From positions 19,325,543 through 19,389,542 of the forward strand of contig OV277862.1 in assembly GCA_922989275.2 (NCBI GenBank): a DNA stretch of 64,000 bases, written 5' to 3'. Shown in pieces: positions 1 through 10,808 of this stretch. Position 1 is the stretch's first letter. Every line of letters begins with the position of its first letter. Below the pieces are notes generated by a model, which was not told the origin of the DNA, did not search any database, and saw nothing but the letters and a program-made list of their open reading frames with translations. This DNA comes from Gari tellinella. Lineage: Eukaryota > Mollusca > Bivalvia > Cardiida > Psammobiidae. A program made the position numbers and the translations under genes.

Positions 1-103
1 AACTACATAGGATAGAGACTATATTTATACCCCCAACACTGTGTGGTGGGGGCTATATAGGAAATGCCTTGTCCGTCCGTCGGTCCGTCCGTCGCATTTT
101 TTC

Positions 104-978
104 GGGACATTTGCCTTTTTCTTGAAAACTATATTCAATACCATTTTCAAACTTGGTATATATAAATCAGTGTTATATGGGGACACTCAGTGACAGGTTT
201 CATAACTCTTGCACAAAATTTGACAAAATTATGCCCCTTTATAACTTTACATTTTGTTCCTTAATATGCGCATCTGGTGGAAAGGGAGATAACTCATCCT
301 ATATTATGTCAAGTGACTAAGAAGTGAATAGGAAGGGAAATAACTCATCCCAACTGGCCATAACACTCTGATCATGTGATCATTTCAAAATTTAGAAATA
401 ATTCCTCAATATGACATATGACAAACCTTGTTATGACAACGACGTCATCATGACGTCATGATGACATCATGATGCTATGGTGATGATGCATTTGAAAAAT
501 CTAGAAAAAGCTTGTTTCTTTGTACATTTCCATCACAACAACAAGGGACATTTGCCTTTTTCTTGAAAACTACATACAATACCATTTTCAAACTTGGTAT
601 ATATTATCAGTGTTATATGGGGACACTCAGTGACAGATTTCATAACTCTCGCACAAAATTTGACAAAATTATGCCCCTTTATAACTTTACATTTTTTCCT
701 TAATATGCACATCTGGTGGAAAGGGAGATAACTCATCCTATATTATGTCAAGTGACTAAGAAGTGAATAGGAAGGGAGATAACTCATCCCAATTGGCCAT
801 AACACTCTGATCATGTGATCATTTCTAAATTTAGAAATAATTCCTCAATATGACATATGACAAACCTTGTTATGACAACGAAGTCATCATGACGTCATGA
901 TGACATGATGCTATGGTGATGATGCATTTGAAAAATCTAGAAAAAGCTTGTTTCTTTGTACATTTCGATCACAACAAA
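104..978. repeat. Tandem duplication, unit 441 bp, two copies
   Basis: The stretch starting GGGACATTTGCCTTTTTC at 104 starts again at 545 and stays nearly identical through CATTTCxATCACAACA. The unit contains reiterated tgacgtcatcatgacgtc phrases. It is intronic to, or upstream of, the CFAP263 exons. A CCGTCCGTC run sits just before it at 71-93. Confidence 0.85.
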
Positions 979-2203
979 GGTAAAGGTAAACAAGGAGTAT
1001 AATTATAACCTGTTGTATAATTTTACTTGAAAGCCAAATGAATACACTGCAGTGACAAAACACCTCGGGGCATTTGTCACTTTCTGTGACACCTTGGCCA
1101 TAACTTTTTGATTACTTAAGATAGAGACTTTATATTTGGTATGTGCATTCAGCTCAAGAAGCTCTTGAGTTCAGTAAAATTTGAGTCATGTCCGACAAAG
1201 GTAAAGGTCATTTAGTGGTCATTTAGCGGTTACTCTGGTGGAAAGGGATTTACTCATCCTATATTATTTCCAGTGACTAAGAAGTGAGTAGGAAGGGAGA
1301 TAACTCATCCTACGTAACCGGGTGGTAGTTACTTTCAGGTAATGGGACGAATAAATAACTTCCGATTTAGTTTTGTGATTTCCCTTTTCTGTTGTGAATG
1401 TTTTTTCCGTTGAGAGTAGTATTGTCTCGATTATAAAATGTGATTATATGATTTTCTCTGGATTAGTTCAGTGTTCTTTTCCACGATCTGGTATGTCACT
1501 TTCTTACGTTATATGAAGTCGCGGATTTTTCCACGAGCATTGTCTTGGAATCGGGCGCGATTTGGTATGTCATTTTCTAACGTTGTATGAATTTGCGTAT
1601 TTTTCCACGTGCGTTGTCTTGGAATTAACGATATATTAGTAATATCAATTAAACAAACAAAACATTATATTACGTTATATTGGCGCCTTGTGACAGGGAG
1701 GTTTCCTGTGGGGGTATCAATCACCTTAAGTGATAGTTCTAGTTGGTATGTGTACTCACCTCAAGAAGCTCTTGAGCTCAGTAAAATTTGGGTCATGTCT
1801 GACAAAAGTCAAGGTCATTTAGAGGTCATTTAGGGGTAAATAGGGTGGAAAGGGAGATAACTCATCCTATATTTTTTCAAGTGAATAGGAAGGGAGATAA
1901 CTCATCCTAACTGGCCATGACTCTTTGATCATGTGATCATTTCTAAATTAGAAATAAGTCCTCAATATGACTCTTGACAAACCTTGTTATGAGGACGACG
2001 TCATCATGACATCAATATGACGTCATGATGCTATGGTGATGATGCATTTGAATAAGCTAGAAAAAGCCCGTTTCTTTGTACATTTTCATCACAACAACAG
2101 CAAGGAGTACAATCATAACCTGCTGTATGATTTTACTTGAAAGCCAAATGAATACATTGCAGTGACAAAACACCTCGGGGCATTTGTCACTTTCTGTGAC
2201 AAC
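979..2203. repeat. Diverged further copies of the same repeat domain
   Basis: Blocks recur at an offset of about 1.1 kb (1010-1092 again at 2117-2200) and about 0.6 kb (1138-1250 again at 1745-1855). Parts of the 441-bp unit also recur at 1217-1310 and 1847-2100. No coding signal was seen, so this reads as a composite of older duplications. Confidence 0.65.
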
Positions 2204-2315
2204 ATTCTTGTTCTTCTAGTGCATATATTCATAAATGTATAAATTGGAACTATTTTCCTCAGTTGTGGAATAAATTGAATGCATGAAAAGGTGTGTTTAT
2301 GGTGTAATGGGTTAA
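2204..2315 (+). repeat. MITE C, 3' half
   Basis: The text from a 'tataaattggaactatttt' phrase to the terminal TTAA (ATGGGTTAA) matches the 3' half of family C elsewhere in the window. The HP2 hairpin is missing. It ends 85 bp before a CFAP263 acceptor. Confidence 0.7.
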
Positions 2316-2399
2316 TTTTCATGTAGCTATTTGGTGATCAGTAATATGTTTTGGTAATTAAGTGGTGCTTAATATCTCTTTTCAAAAACTATTTTACAG

Positions 2400-2555
2400 A
2401 AAGAAGAAATGGGTGAGGTCCTACATGAGGTAGATTTTAACCAGTTGAAGATTGAGAATCAGCAGTATTTGGAAAAGATTGATGAGAGAAATCAGGATCT
2501 ACTCCGCCTCAAACATATGACAGGCAACACTCTACAAGTTCAAAACACACACAAG
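2400..2555 (+). CDS. CFAP263: CFAP263 exon a
   Basis: It lies between an attttacag acceptor and AAG|GTATGT, with 52 codons in phase 0. It encodes the VDFNQLKIEN..YLEKIDERNQ segment, charged and heptad-like. The internal ATG at 2409 is not needed as a start, because the frame is open to the acceptor and matches the family (KEEM). Confidence 0.9.
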
Positions 2556-5500
2556 GTATGTTGGGCTAACCCTCTATCCCAAAGTCTGACTCACTGTCTG
2601 TTTCTAGTTTTAAGATGTATATATACATGACTGTATAAATTGGACCTATTTTCTTCAGTGGAGGAACAAATTAGAAGTGTAAAGGGGTCTATTTATGGGG
2701 TATTGGGTTAAATACTCAACAGTTTGCAAAACCTTCTGAATACCCATTATATTTTGAAATTTTCTCATGTTTGCAATGTATGAAATAAAGTATAAAAATA
2801 GTGACACAGGTTAAGATCCAGAACTATTGCTTATATCTACTGACTGGTTTGTGAAAAGAGATGATATGAGAAAATCAAAGAACTTGAGAGTACTAATGAT
2901 GGTTTCAAACTGAAATACAGTTGTATGGAATTAAAAGAAAAGCAGGGGCCCTTTTCATAAAACTTCGTACGAGAATGTATTGTTGTAAGTCAGATTATAA
3001 AAGTCTTGATTATTATTTATTTCTCCATCTAAGCCTGTCTTGTGACATCTCTTTGGAATCGTCTTTACAAGACGATTCCAAATAGATGTCACAAGACAGG
3101 ATAAGATAGAGAATAGAATAGAATGTATTTTAAAGTTTTGACTTACAAACGACTGTTTTTGTCGTATAAAGTTTTATGAAACGGGCCCTAGAAGATTAAA
3201 AGTGAAAATTCAGAAAACAGTATTTCTGTTTAAATGTGTTTGATAGTAGGCTTTGAAACTGTTTATATAAGAGAACCTTTAGCATGGAATAATACTGTAA
3301 AGAGCCTGAAAAGCACAATTAACCTCAACCCTATAATGAAACACGTGAAAATTATTTTAGGCATATTTTGAAATTATCTGTACATATGGCCTTTAAATTA
3401 CTTTAAACAATCTCAAAGAAAAGGAAACATTTTCAACAGCCGTGGAATCGACAAACTTCGGTGCCACAGCATTTCAAAGCAGCAGGCCACTTTCCTTCTC
3501 CCGAAATTATTGGTACACAAAACAAAGTGAAAGTAGATTCTACTGATTTTATGGTCATCATATTTACTTCAGAATATAATGTTTACTCACTAGAATTTTA
3601 TGATTTTCAATTGTTTCACTATTTCATCTGATACAGTTTTCAAAATTGAACTGATAATATTGAACAATATTGAGTGTTGTTTTCTTGACCGTATGAGTAA
3701 CGAGTCAAAGATTTGGAAACTCGCCGCTGACTATAGACGGATTTAAATCAAAGATTTGAAACCATCAAAAACCATATGACTGATGGTTAGTGTTTGTTGT
3801 AGTATTCAAGTCTTTTGTAATGCAGTTCAAGATGCTTTTTAAGCTACAGTAAAACCTCTCCAATACAACTACTAAAATGAAAGCTAACTGAGCATATAAA
3901 GGCAGCTAAAAGCAAGGTGACAGTAAAGTAGAAAGCTCCTGAAGGAGCTTTCTGTTTTACTGTCACCTTGCTTTAAGCACCTGCCTAAACTTGGAAAACA
4001 TTATCTGATGTTGTTGTAATAGAGAGCTTTTACTGTACTTGTTCTCTAGAATAAATAGCTTCTGGATTTCTTTAAAGATCTGGATTCTCTTTGTGAAAAT
4101 GTGAATTACCTATTTTTAATTCTTATATTTCAGAAAAAGCTCCGTACACTCACATTAGAGTCTGAGAGATTGAAATCAGAGATAACATCAAGGAATGACT
4201 TGCTGACAAAAATAGAGTCAGAGACAAAAGTTGTTGAAGCAGTAAGTACCTGTACAGCCAATCGTTGATCTCTCATCAGTTAACCCATTACCCCATATAT
4301 ACACCCTTTTACTTCATTATTTTATTCCTCTAATATTGGAAATAGTCACAGCCAAGACTATGCATAGTAAGGAATATTTTCTATATCATAGCAGATTGTT
4401 GCCTAAAGCAGGCTGAAAGTAAAGCAGAATACACATTAAGGGTGCTTTCTTCTTTACTTTCAATTTGCTTTAAGTAGTCACCTGTCTTTAAAACTAGAAA
4501 CATGATATGGCAAATATGCACAACATATGCAAATGTAGGGTTCTTTAAATCATTCACTCCTGAAACATCAAATGGACAATTCCTGTTTTCAAATAAGTCT
4601 AGTCCATTTGTGACTATCAAGAGTTGTTTTTGAAATTCTTTCACCAAATGATAAATAGTGCATATCCTTGACTGTGTTCTTTAATTCATTACCCCATAAC
4701 TGTTCTAAGATTTGAAGATACATGATCACTTTAAAGCAGGTTGAAAGTAAAGCAGAATGTGACTTAAGGTGCAGTCTGCTTTACTTTTAGTCTGCTTTTA
4801 AGCTATCATCTGCTAGAATATAGAAAGTATTTCTTATGATACATACTCATGACTGTATAAAATTGGAACTATTTTCTTGAGTGGAGAAATAAATTAAATG
4901 TGCTAAAAGGGGCTGAGCACTATAGATTTAAGGGTAAAAATGTATACAACAATTATCACATTATTACCCAAAGTAATGAAAGTATACAACAGACTAAAAG
5001 AAGTCATATACTGTATTTCAGGAACGATCAAAGGCAGAGAAAATAAACAAAAAGCTTCGTCAACAGCTCACAGACTATCGTGTACCAGAGGTCATGGAAT
5101 ATGTGTCTGAAAAGGCTGACCTCTATGAGCTGCAGAAAAAGGTGAAAAGCTGGGAGAGAAAAGTCGAAATTGCAGATGTAAGTGGCAAAGTCATTAATTA
5201 TTTATATTTAATGCTTCTAAGAAAATTTTCATAAATGCTTGGTATTTCTAGTAGGCTATTTAACTCTTTTAACACAATCGAGCTGTTTAAAATCTACTGA
5301 TTACATTTGCAAACAGTGTAGACAAAGATCAGAGTAGCTCCTATTTGCTAAATTAGAGCAGTATTTATTAAACTATCCAGAGTTCCAAGTAGACTGGTTC
5401 ATGTTTTGGTAACTTAAAATATCAGAACAGAACATTAGTTATGTCATAGGATTTGAAGAAGAAATAAGAATATTAGCTTTAAAAATACAATGTACTTATC

Positions 5501-7179
5501 TGGATCTCTGCAATCTGTCTATCCTATTTGATTGCTTTAAACTGCAGCTACAATACGTTGTGCTAAACAGGGAATGGAGGGATTGGACTCTGCAGAGCAC
5601 AGAGATTAGTTATAAACCAGTTATGAAATATTACATCATCAGGGCAGGAAGGGGTCTTGAGACAGCCATGGGTGGGGGAACATACACAGGTTCATGCACA
5701 GATATTTTATTAACTCGTTGACTGTTAAATACTTTAAAGAGGGTAATTATACCTCAACAAACAAAGTTCACAAGGGATATAGGAATCACCCTGTCGTCCC
5801 ATCCATCATGAACTTACACATGGATACTTATGTGGCTATTTCTTTTGTTTTCTCTTGCATGAATAGCCACATAAGGGAAACATTCCATGTATGAAAACTA
5901 CAGGTGATAGATGTGCACAACTCAAATTTCAGGTCCCTGTGACCTTGACCTGTAAACACCCCCTATATTTTCAGTCTGATACAGTTTACATACATGTTAA
6001 TCTGGAGTTGTAGATAATAGCAAAATGCAAATTTGAGATCCTTATGACCTTGACCTTGAGGTCTAGCCCCACAGCTGGGTATATTTGTCACATGTAGTTT
6101 CAGTTCTACTGAGACCAGTTGACTGCTTAAAATAGAATGGAAAGAATGCCCATGTTGTTGCCTGTTGCTATATTCTTTAATCTTTGCTGTAAACAGCTAT
6201 CTGGCTTGACCCTTTACTCCATAGTTATTCATTTTACTCCTTTAAACACAATCAATAATATGCACAATAAGAAATATTTTCTATATACTAGCAGATGGTA
6301 GCATAGAGCAGACTGAAAGTTAAGGAGGTGTATTCTGCTTTACTTCCAATCTGTTTTAAATAGTAACTCATCTTCTAGATTAGAAATAGGCTATAGGGTA
6401 ACTGTTAACCCATTACCCCATAGCCTATTCCTAAGTTTCAAAGACAGGTTACCACTTAAAACAGGTTGAAATTAAAGCAGAATGTGCCCAAAGATGTATT
6501 CTGCTTTACTTTCAGCCTGATTGGACCTACCATCTGCTAGAATTTAGAATATCTTATCGGGCATATTCATAACTGTTTAAATTTGAACTATTTTCTTCAG
6601 TGGAGGAATAAATTAAAGGCGTAAAAAGCATTTGTATTTAGTAATGGGTCAAAACAGAAAACAAGCATGTACAAAAGTGAGAGGTGGTATTGCAAGGATT
6701 CTATGTGATTTATTTCACACTTAAATAAAGCCTGAATAACTTTACCTCAACTAAGTCAAACTTTCCTAGCTTTATAATAATAGACGCTTTGAACTAAAAC
6801 TACTAGAAATTGCTAATATATATAAAATAATAATTAAACATGTAACTTTAGAAATGAGTACTTTTGGCTTGACTTGAGGTTGGCACTTGCCAGTATACAT
6901 TCCACTTAATGGAGAATCATGGTGATCTTTAAATACCAGTGATCACTTAATGCAGGGCAAAAGTCATGCAGAAGGCTCCTATAGGAATTTAGCCCTGCAT
7001 TAAGCTGCAACCTGTCATGAATGCAATAAATGCTTTGTCTTATTTTTGACTCTATTAATAAAATCTTATTCTTGTCTGTTTTGTAGATGGCGTTGAAGAC
7101 ACACAGAAAGTCTTGGCAGCAGATGAAGTTCAACCACCAGATGGCAAACCAATGGGGCCAAGTGATGGAGGCCCACTAG
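2400..7179 (+). CDS. CFAP263: CFAP263 (CCDC113), C-terminal four exons, 5' partial
   Basis: Cilia- and flagella-associated protein 263 is a coiled-coil protein of centriolar satellites and motile axonemes that works with CCDC96. Four exons join in phase 0 throughout: 2400-2555, 4134-4241, 5022-5177 and 7087-7179. They give 170 residues plus a stop. The reading opens KEEMGEVLHEVDFNQLKIEN and contains ESERLKSEITSRNDLLTKIE, INKKLRQQLTDYR and KVEIADMALKTHRKSW, which I recognise as the conserved C-terminal half of CCDC113 (about 375 residues in vertebrates). All introns are GT..AG with good acceptors (tttacag, tttcag, ttgtag). The N-terminal half lies left of the window. The introns carry MITEs of families C, F, E and N. 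The last exon also has a second open frame (see findings). Confidence 0.9.
2564..2711 (+). repeat. MITE C copy lacking the hairpin core
   Basis: It starts CTAACCCTCTATCCCAAAG and ends GGTATTGGGTTAA, with both ends of family C kept. The text jumps from the 'ctgtttctagtttt' part straight to the 3' half, so HP2 has been deleted. It begins only 8 bp after a CFAP263 splice donor. Confidence 0.7.
2943..3190. repeat. MITE F foldback
   Basis: The ends are CAGGGGCCCTTTTCATAAA and ATGAAACGGGCCCTAG. Long arms meet at CTTTGGAATCGTC / GACGATTCCAAA near 3052-3086. The element is almost entirely palindromic. Confidence 0.85.
3845..4037. repeat. MITE E (TA-flanked) with HP2-like hairpin
   Basis: TA|CAGTAAAACCTCTCC is mirrored by GAGAGCTTTTACTG|TA. 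The core hairpin is AAAGCAAGGTGACAG paired with CTGTCACCTTGCTTT, loop around AGCTCCTGAAGGAGCT. The TA at each end fits a Tc1/mariner-type target duplication. Confidence 0.85.
4134..4241 (+). CDS. CFAP263: CFAP263 exon b
   Basis: It lies between tatatttcag and GCA|GTAAGT, with 36 codons in phase 0. It encodes KKLRTLTLESERLKSEITSR and onward, a coiled-coil stretch. Confidence 0.9.
4280..4505 (-). repeat. MITE C, inverted, truncated
   Basis: It starts TTAACCCATTACCCCATA, runs through the reversed 3' half and contains HP2 at about 4403-4475. It ends in 'aaaactagaaac' without its far end. Confidence 0.75.
4545..4628 (+). repeat. MITE B, 5' fragment
   Basis: TCATTCACTCCTGAAAC followed by a 'ggacaattcc..tctagtccattt' phrase matches the start of family B at 24782 and 55017. 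Confidence 0.65.
4682..4932 (+). repeat. MITE C with HP2 hairpin
   Basis: It starts TCATTACCCCATAACTG and contains AAAGCAGGTTGAAAG with its complement, followed by the 'tataaaattggaactattt' tail. The end is degraded (ATAGATTTAAGGG). Confidence 0.75.
5022..5177 (+). CDS. CFAP263: CFAP263 exon c
   Basis: It lies between ctgtatttcag and GAT|GTAAGT, with 52 codons in phase 0. It encodes ERSKAEKINKKLRQQLTDYR, the VPEVMEYVSEKADLYELQKK segment and KSWERKVEIAD, the best conserved block of the family. Confidence 0.92.
5261..5420 (+). repeat. MITE N with degraded HP1
   Basis: TTAACTCTTTTAACACAATC leads to GCAAACAGTGTAGAC and a 'gttccaagtagactggttc' tail. The same layout occurs at 34560 and 57506. The hairpin arms are decayed here. 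Confidence 0.6.
5425..6205. other. Intron, no gene; common molluscan repeat text
   Basis: No coding signal. 5930-6075 carries 'ccttatgaccttgaccttgag' type phrases common in bivalve introns. A short inverted repeat has arms CTTATGTGGCTATT (5827-5840) and AATAGCCACATAAG (5862-5875). Confidence 0.5.
6208..6403 (-). repeat. MITE C, inverted
   Basis: It starts GACCCTTTACTCCATAG, holds a decayed HP2 at about 6300-6360, and ends GGCTATAGGGTAACTG next to the TTAA of the following copy. Confidence 0.7.
6405..6653 (+). repeat. MITE C with HP2
   Basis: TTAACCCATTACCCCATAG at the left, TTTAGTAATGGGTCAAA at the right. HP2 lies at about 6458-6525 with a partly decayed right arm. It abuts the inverted copy on its left. 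Confidence 0.8.
7087..7179 (+). CDS. CFAP263: CFAP263 last exon
   Basis: It follows a tctgttttgtag acceptor, giving 30 codons and TAG. MALKTHRKSWQQMKF continues exon c in phase 0 (KVEIAD|MALKTHRKSW), as expected for the family C-terminus. The overlapping frame from 7086 is also open to TAG at 7205 and acidic, but no acceptor puts it in phase. Confidence 0.88.
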   Translation: MALKTHRKSWQQMKFNHQMANQWGQVMEAH

Positions 7180-7545
7180 ACAACAATCCTGGGGATGAGG
7201 ATTAGATCGCGAATTGTTTAACTTATCTAAGTGGCAGAGGAGAGATCACTCGTTAAACTGTTTACAAAATATACTCTTAGTTGCATAAAGTATTAATTTG
7301 TAAGACTGTTAAAGGATGTGTTGTTTACATTATATGCATGTACATATTTTGTTCATTTATTTCTTTTCCTTATGCTATGTTGTTGACATTGTCTTCTAGA
7401 ATTTTTTTTACAGTGAGCAAATTGGAAAATGTTTACAATGAACTATATAAGAAGACAGACTTATCACAAAAAATGATTTTATTTGTTTTTCTATACATGT
7501 TTTGCAATTTTAAACGGAAAACTTGTTCAGCTTGTTTTGAAAAGT
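7180..7545 (+). other. Probable CFAP263 3' UTR
   Basis: AT-rich sequence after the stop, without exon-like coding. I saw no convincing polyadenylation hexamer close to the stop; an AATAAA is visible only near 7844, beyond a MITE. Confidence 0.35.
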
Positions 7546-7793
7546 TTAACCCTTTACTCCATAGCCTTTTTCTAGTATTTAAGATAGATTACCACTTAAA
7601 GTAGGTTAAAACTAAAACAGAATGTGCCTAAAGGCACATTCTGTTTTTCTTTCAGCCTGCTTTAAGCTACCATCTGCTAGAATATAGAAACATAATGAAA
7701 CATAATCATGATTTTATAAATAGGAAATATTTACTTCAATGGAGGAATAGATTAAGTGCATAAAATATGTATCTATTGAGTAAGTGGTTCAAC
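7546..7793 (+). repeat. MITE C with HP2
   Basis: TTAACCCTTTACTCCATAGC at the left, TGAGTAAGTGGTTCAA at the right. HP2 (AAAGTAGGTTAAAAC with partner TTTCAGCCTGCTTT) lies at about 7597-7665. Confidence 0.8.
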
Positions 7794-7893
7794 TTTTCAT
7801 TCATCAAGTACCTTCTGTGATATTGTACATAAGTAAGACATACAATAAAAAATTTGCCAGAAGTGACTAGTATCTTTATTATATAGATATTTG

Positions 7894-8130
7894 TTAACCC
7901 ATTACCCGGTAGCCTGTTTCTAATCTTGAAGACTTGTGACCACTAAAAGCGGTTGAAAGTAAAGCAGAATGCATTCTGCTTTACTTTCAGCCTGCTTTAA
8001 GTTACCGTCTGCTAGGATATAGAAAATATTTCTTATGATACATAATTATTCTTGACAGTATAAATTGGAACTATTTACTTCAGTGGAAGAATAAATAAAA
8101 GGCGTAAAAAGGCATATTTATGGGTAAATA
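7894..8130 (+). repeat. MITE C with short HP2
   Basis: TTAACCCATTACCCGGTAGC at the left. The HP2 loop is shortened to CAGAATGCATTCTG. The right end is degraded (TTATGGGTAAATAAGG). Confidence 0.8.
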
Positions 8131-8231
8131 AGGTAAATATACCGGTATGGTATATATTTCATTGCTATGATAATTTTCTAATGCTTCACTTCTATTACAA
8201 CATAAACCCTTTCTCTGCAAAACCCACATTT

Positions 8232-8285
8232 GCAAACAGTTTGGATCCTGATTAGATACGGCATAATACATTCAAACTGTTTGAC
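8232..8285. repeat. Solitary HP1 hairpin
   Basis: GCAAACAGTTTGGATCCTG is partly mirrored by TTCAAACTGTTTGAC. The inner stem has decayed. Confidence 0.6.
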
Positions 8286-8383
8286 ATTTAAGTCAAACAG
8301 GAGAGCCATGATGGCCCCCTATCGCTCACCTGAGGAACTGTTCTTTTATACTGAATGCAAACTGAAGTTTGTCATTGCATAAA

Positions 8384-8592
8384 TACAGTAAAACCTCTCT
8401 ATAACGGCCACTAAAACGTAGGATAATTCATAGTTTAAAAGACAGGTGATAGCTTAAAGCAAGGTGACAGTGAAACCAAAAGCTCCTAAAGGAGCTTTCT
8501 GTGTCACTGTCACCTTGCTTAAAGTAGTCACCTGTCTTAAACACCCAATAATCAACAAAAAATAGTGGCCGTTATAGAGAGGTAATACTGTA
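8384..8592. repeat. MITE E with HP2-like hairpin
   Basis: TA|CAGTAAAACCTCTCT and AGAGAGGTAATACTG|TA at the ends. The core is AAAGCAAGGTGACAG / CTGTCACCTTGCTTA. Confidence 0.85.
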
Positions 8593-8738
8593 TATACATA
8601 ATTATGTTGATTGTAGCTGAGATGTGTCTGGATCAGTTTGTCATTATAACTACATGTAATTGGGCAAAAAGATGATTTATGGAAAACTGGCTGACTTGTA
8701 AAGTTTATACTGGAACCTGTACATGTACCTCTTAAAAG

Positions 8739-9087
8739 TACAGTATTCCCTCCCAACAACGACCCTCCCAACAACAACTCCCTCCTTTCAACGACCGTTG
8801 CAACAGTTCCCTTATCAGGAAAACATTTTCACTGCTGCTATATCATCTTCTTTAAAATTGCCGTCTGCTGGTTTTCTCAAATTTACACGTTGGACATTTT
8901 GATAGAAAAAACATGATGACGAGTGGCAAATAGCTTGAATCCAGATCAGACGTCGGGTTACGCGGCGTCTAATCTGGATTCAAGCTGTTTGCAAATGTTA
9001 ATCAATTTCCCTCCTTGTAAAGACTTTCTTCGAACAACGCACACAATCTGTGTCTCCCATTGGGTGTCGTAGAGAGGGAGTGCTGTA
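8739..9087 (-). repeat. MITE M (TA-flanked) with HP1
   Basis: TA|CAGTATTCCCTCCC...GAGAGGGAGTGCTG|TA. The inner HP1 (about 8925-8997) pairs TAGCTTGAATCC with GGATTCAAGCT. The subterminal text (acaacgaccctccc, tgtctcccattgggtgtcg) is shared with all other M copies. Confidence 0.88.
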
Positions 9088-9109
9088 CAAGCCTTTCTTA
9101 TAAGTTTCC

Positions 9110-10085
9110 CTACAGAGCTACTTTTAAGCTCACCAGAGCACAAAGTGCTCAATGTGAGCTGCATGTTGTGATACCACTCTCTGTCATCCATTTGTCAGTC
9201 AACAATAGCAAACAACTTCTCTCAAACCAATAGCACAAGTGAAACAAAAGAAAATAGGTGGGGCCATGGTCTTGATGCCATGGCAACCATGTATGATATC
9301 TAGAAAAAATTTCTTCTACGAAAGTACTGGTCTGATTTCAATTTGGCTTTTATCAAAATGTTTCTCAATTGATAAACTTAAAAATTTGTTCAAACAAAAG
9401 GGTAAAGATGACCTTAGAGCTCTCACCTAGGTATAAATCATGTACAACTTGACCTAGTGACCGTAACTTTTTGACCTGACATGACCCACATCAATCTTGA
9501 CCTAGATTTTAATGAGGCAGACATTTTGACAAAGTTTCATTAAGACCTCATGAGATTTGTAGTCTCTAAACTGTTAACAAGGTTTTTCTATGATTTGACC
9601 AAGTGACCTAGTTTTTGACTGAACTTGACCTAGATATAAAAAAGCAAACATTTTAACCAAGCTTCATTAAGATCTAATGAGATTTGTAGCCTCTAGGGTT
9701 TTTTACCTGGCTGGTAGTGCCAAGGTGAGCTATAAGGATCGCTGGATGTCCATCGTCAGTCCGTCCGTTCACAATTGCTTCTTCCTCTCTAGCAGGTACA
9801 AATCTCATTGGATCTAAATGAAACTAAGTCAAAATGTTTGCCACATTAAAATCTAGGTCAAGTATGAATGTGTGTCATGTTGAGTCAAAAACTGGGTAAA
9901 ATCATAAAAGTACATTGTCAATACTCTAGAAGCTAAAAATCTCATTTGATCTGTATGAAACTTCCTCAAAATGTTTGCCTCATTGACATCTAGGCCACAG
10001 TGAAATGGGGGTCATGTCGGGTCAAAATCTAGGTCACTATAGGTAAAGTTTTACATGGTGTACCAGGTGAGATAGGCCCTTGTTT
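9110..10085. repeat. Composite of bivalve 'ttgacctag' dispersed repeat
   Basis: It starts with 'aagctcaccagagcacaaag' wording, then repeats of 'tttttgacctgacatgaccc' and 'aaagtttcattaagacctca'. After about 9715 it continues in the opposite orientation with 'caaggtgagctataaggatc' and a GTCAGTCCGTCCG run, so this is an inverted pair. No gene is seen. Confidence 0.6.
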
Positions 10086-10244
10086 TACAATATGTCGTAA
10101 TGACCTAGTTTTTGACTGGACATGACTTTTATACCAATGAGGCAAACAGTTCCACCAAGTTTCATATATATGTGTATAGGATGATGTTTAGCTTTAGGGG
10201 ACTTTGGGTTTCACAAATACATCTTGTAAGATTTGTTTACATTC

Positions 10245-10485
10245 TAAACCCATTACCCCATAGCCTGTTTCTAGTTTTGAAGACACTTAAAGCAGCTTGA
10301 AAGTAAAGCAGTATGGGCCTTAAGGCGCATTCTGCTTTACTTTCAGGCTGCTTTAAGATATCATCTGCTAGAATACGGAAAATATTTCTAATGGTGCATA
10401 CTCTTCGTATAAAATGGAACCATTTTCTTCATTGGAGGAATAAATTAAATGTGCTTAAAGGCTCTTCTATGGGGTAAAGGGTTAA
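10245..10485 (+). repeat. MITE C with HP2
   Basis: CTAAACCCATTACCCCATAG at the left and TATGGGGTAAAGGGTTAA at the right. HP2 AAAGCAGCTTGAAAG pairs with CTTTCAGGCTGCTTT, so the G-to-C change in one arm is matched in the other. Confidence 0.85.
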
Positions 10486-10611
10486 ACAGCCGGCCACCTT
10501 CTGGCCCTTTTCAAGAACTCATCATTTTAACCGAATACCCTATAGCCTGGTGTATTGCCATTGATAAAAGGGGGTTTGATAAAGAAGTAAAACATGTATA
10601 TAATTTCATTT

Positions 10612-10617
10612 TTTATT
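10612..10617 (-). promoter_or_regulatory. Candidate polyadenylation signal AATAAA
   Basis: AATAAA on the minus strand, 109 bp past the stop of the lipid-anchored repeat protein gene, in AT-rich sequence. Confidence 0.5.
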
Positions 10618-10725
10618 TTGTCTAATGCAAATATTTCCTTGCTTGATTCTCTTAACTTTATTTGTTTTTAAAGTCTTTATAGTTTTATGATATTGGCCTT
10701 ATACAAGGCTCTCTATTTAGGGCCT

Positions 10726-10808
10726 TTAATTTATCACGTTGGCCTTTAGTTTATTCACCTTTGCTCTCCATTTTCGCTGAAGCTTTTCTGGTAATATTCC
10801 AGGAAATT
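10726..10808 (-). CDS. Repeat-protein gene, exon 4 (C-terminus)
   Basis: It follows the minus-strand acceptor attccattgcag. It completes the split GAA codon and encodes FPGILPEKLQRKWRAKVNKL then KANVIN and TAA. It supports the model because the phase needed by exon 3 (two bases) is exactly met. Confidence 0.72.

Noticed and set aside
7281..7604. 107-codon + ORF after CFAP263
   Set aside because: AT-driven hydrophobic ORF that runs into a MITE C; most likely 3' UTR.
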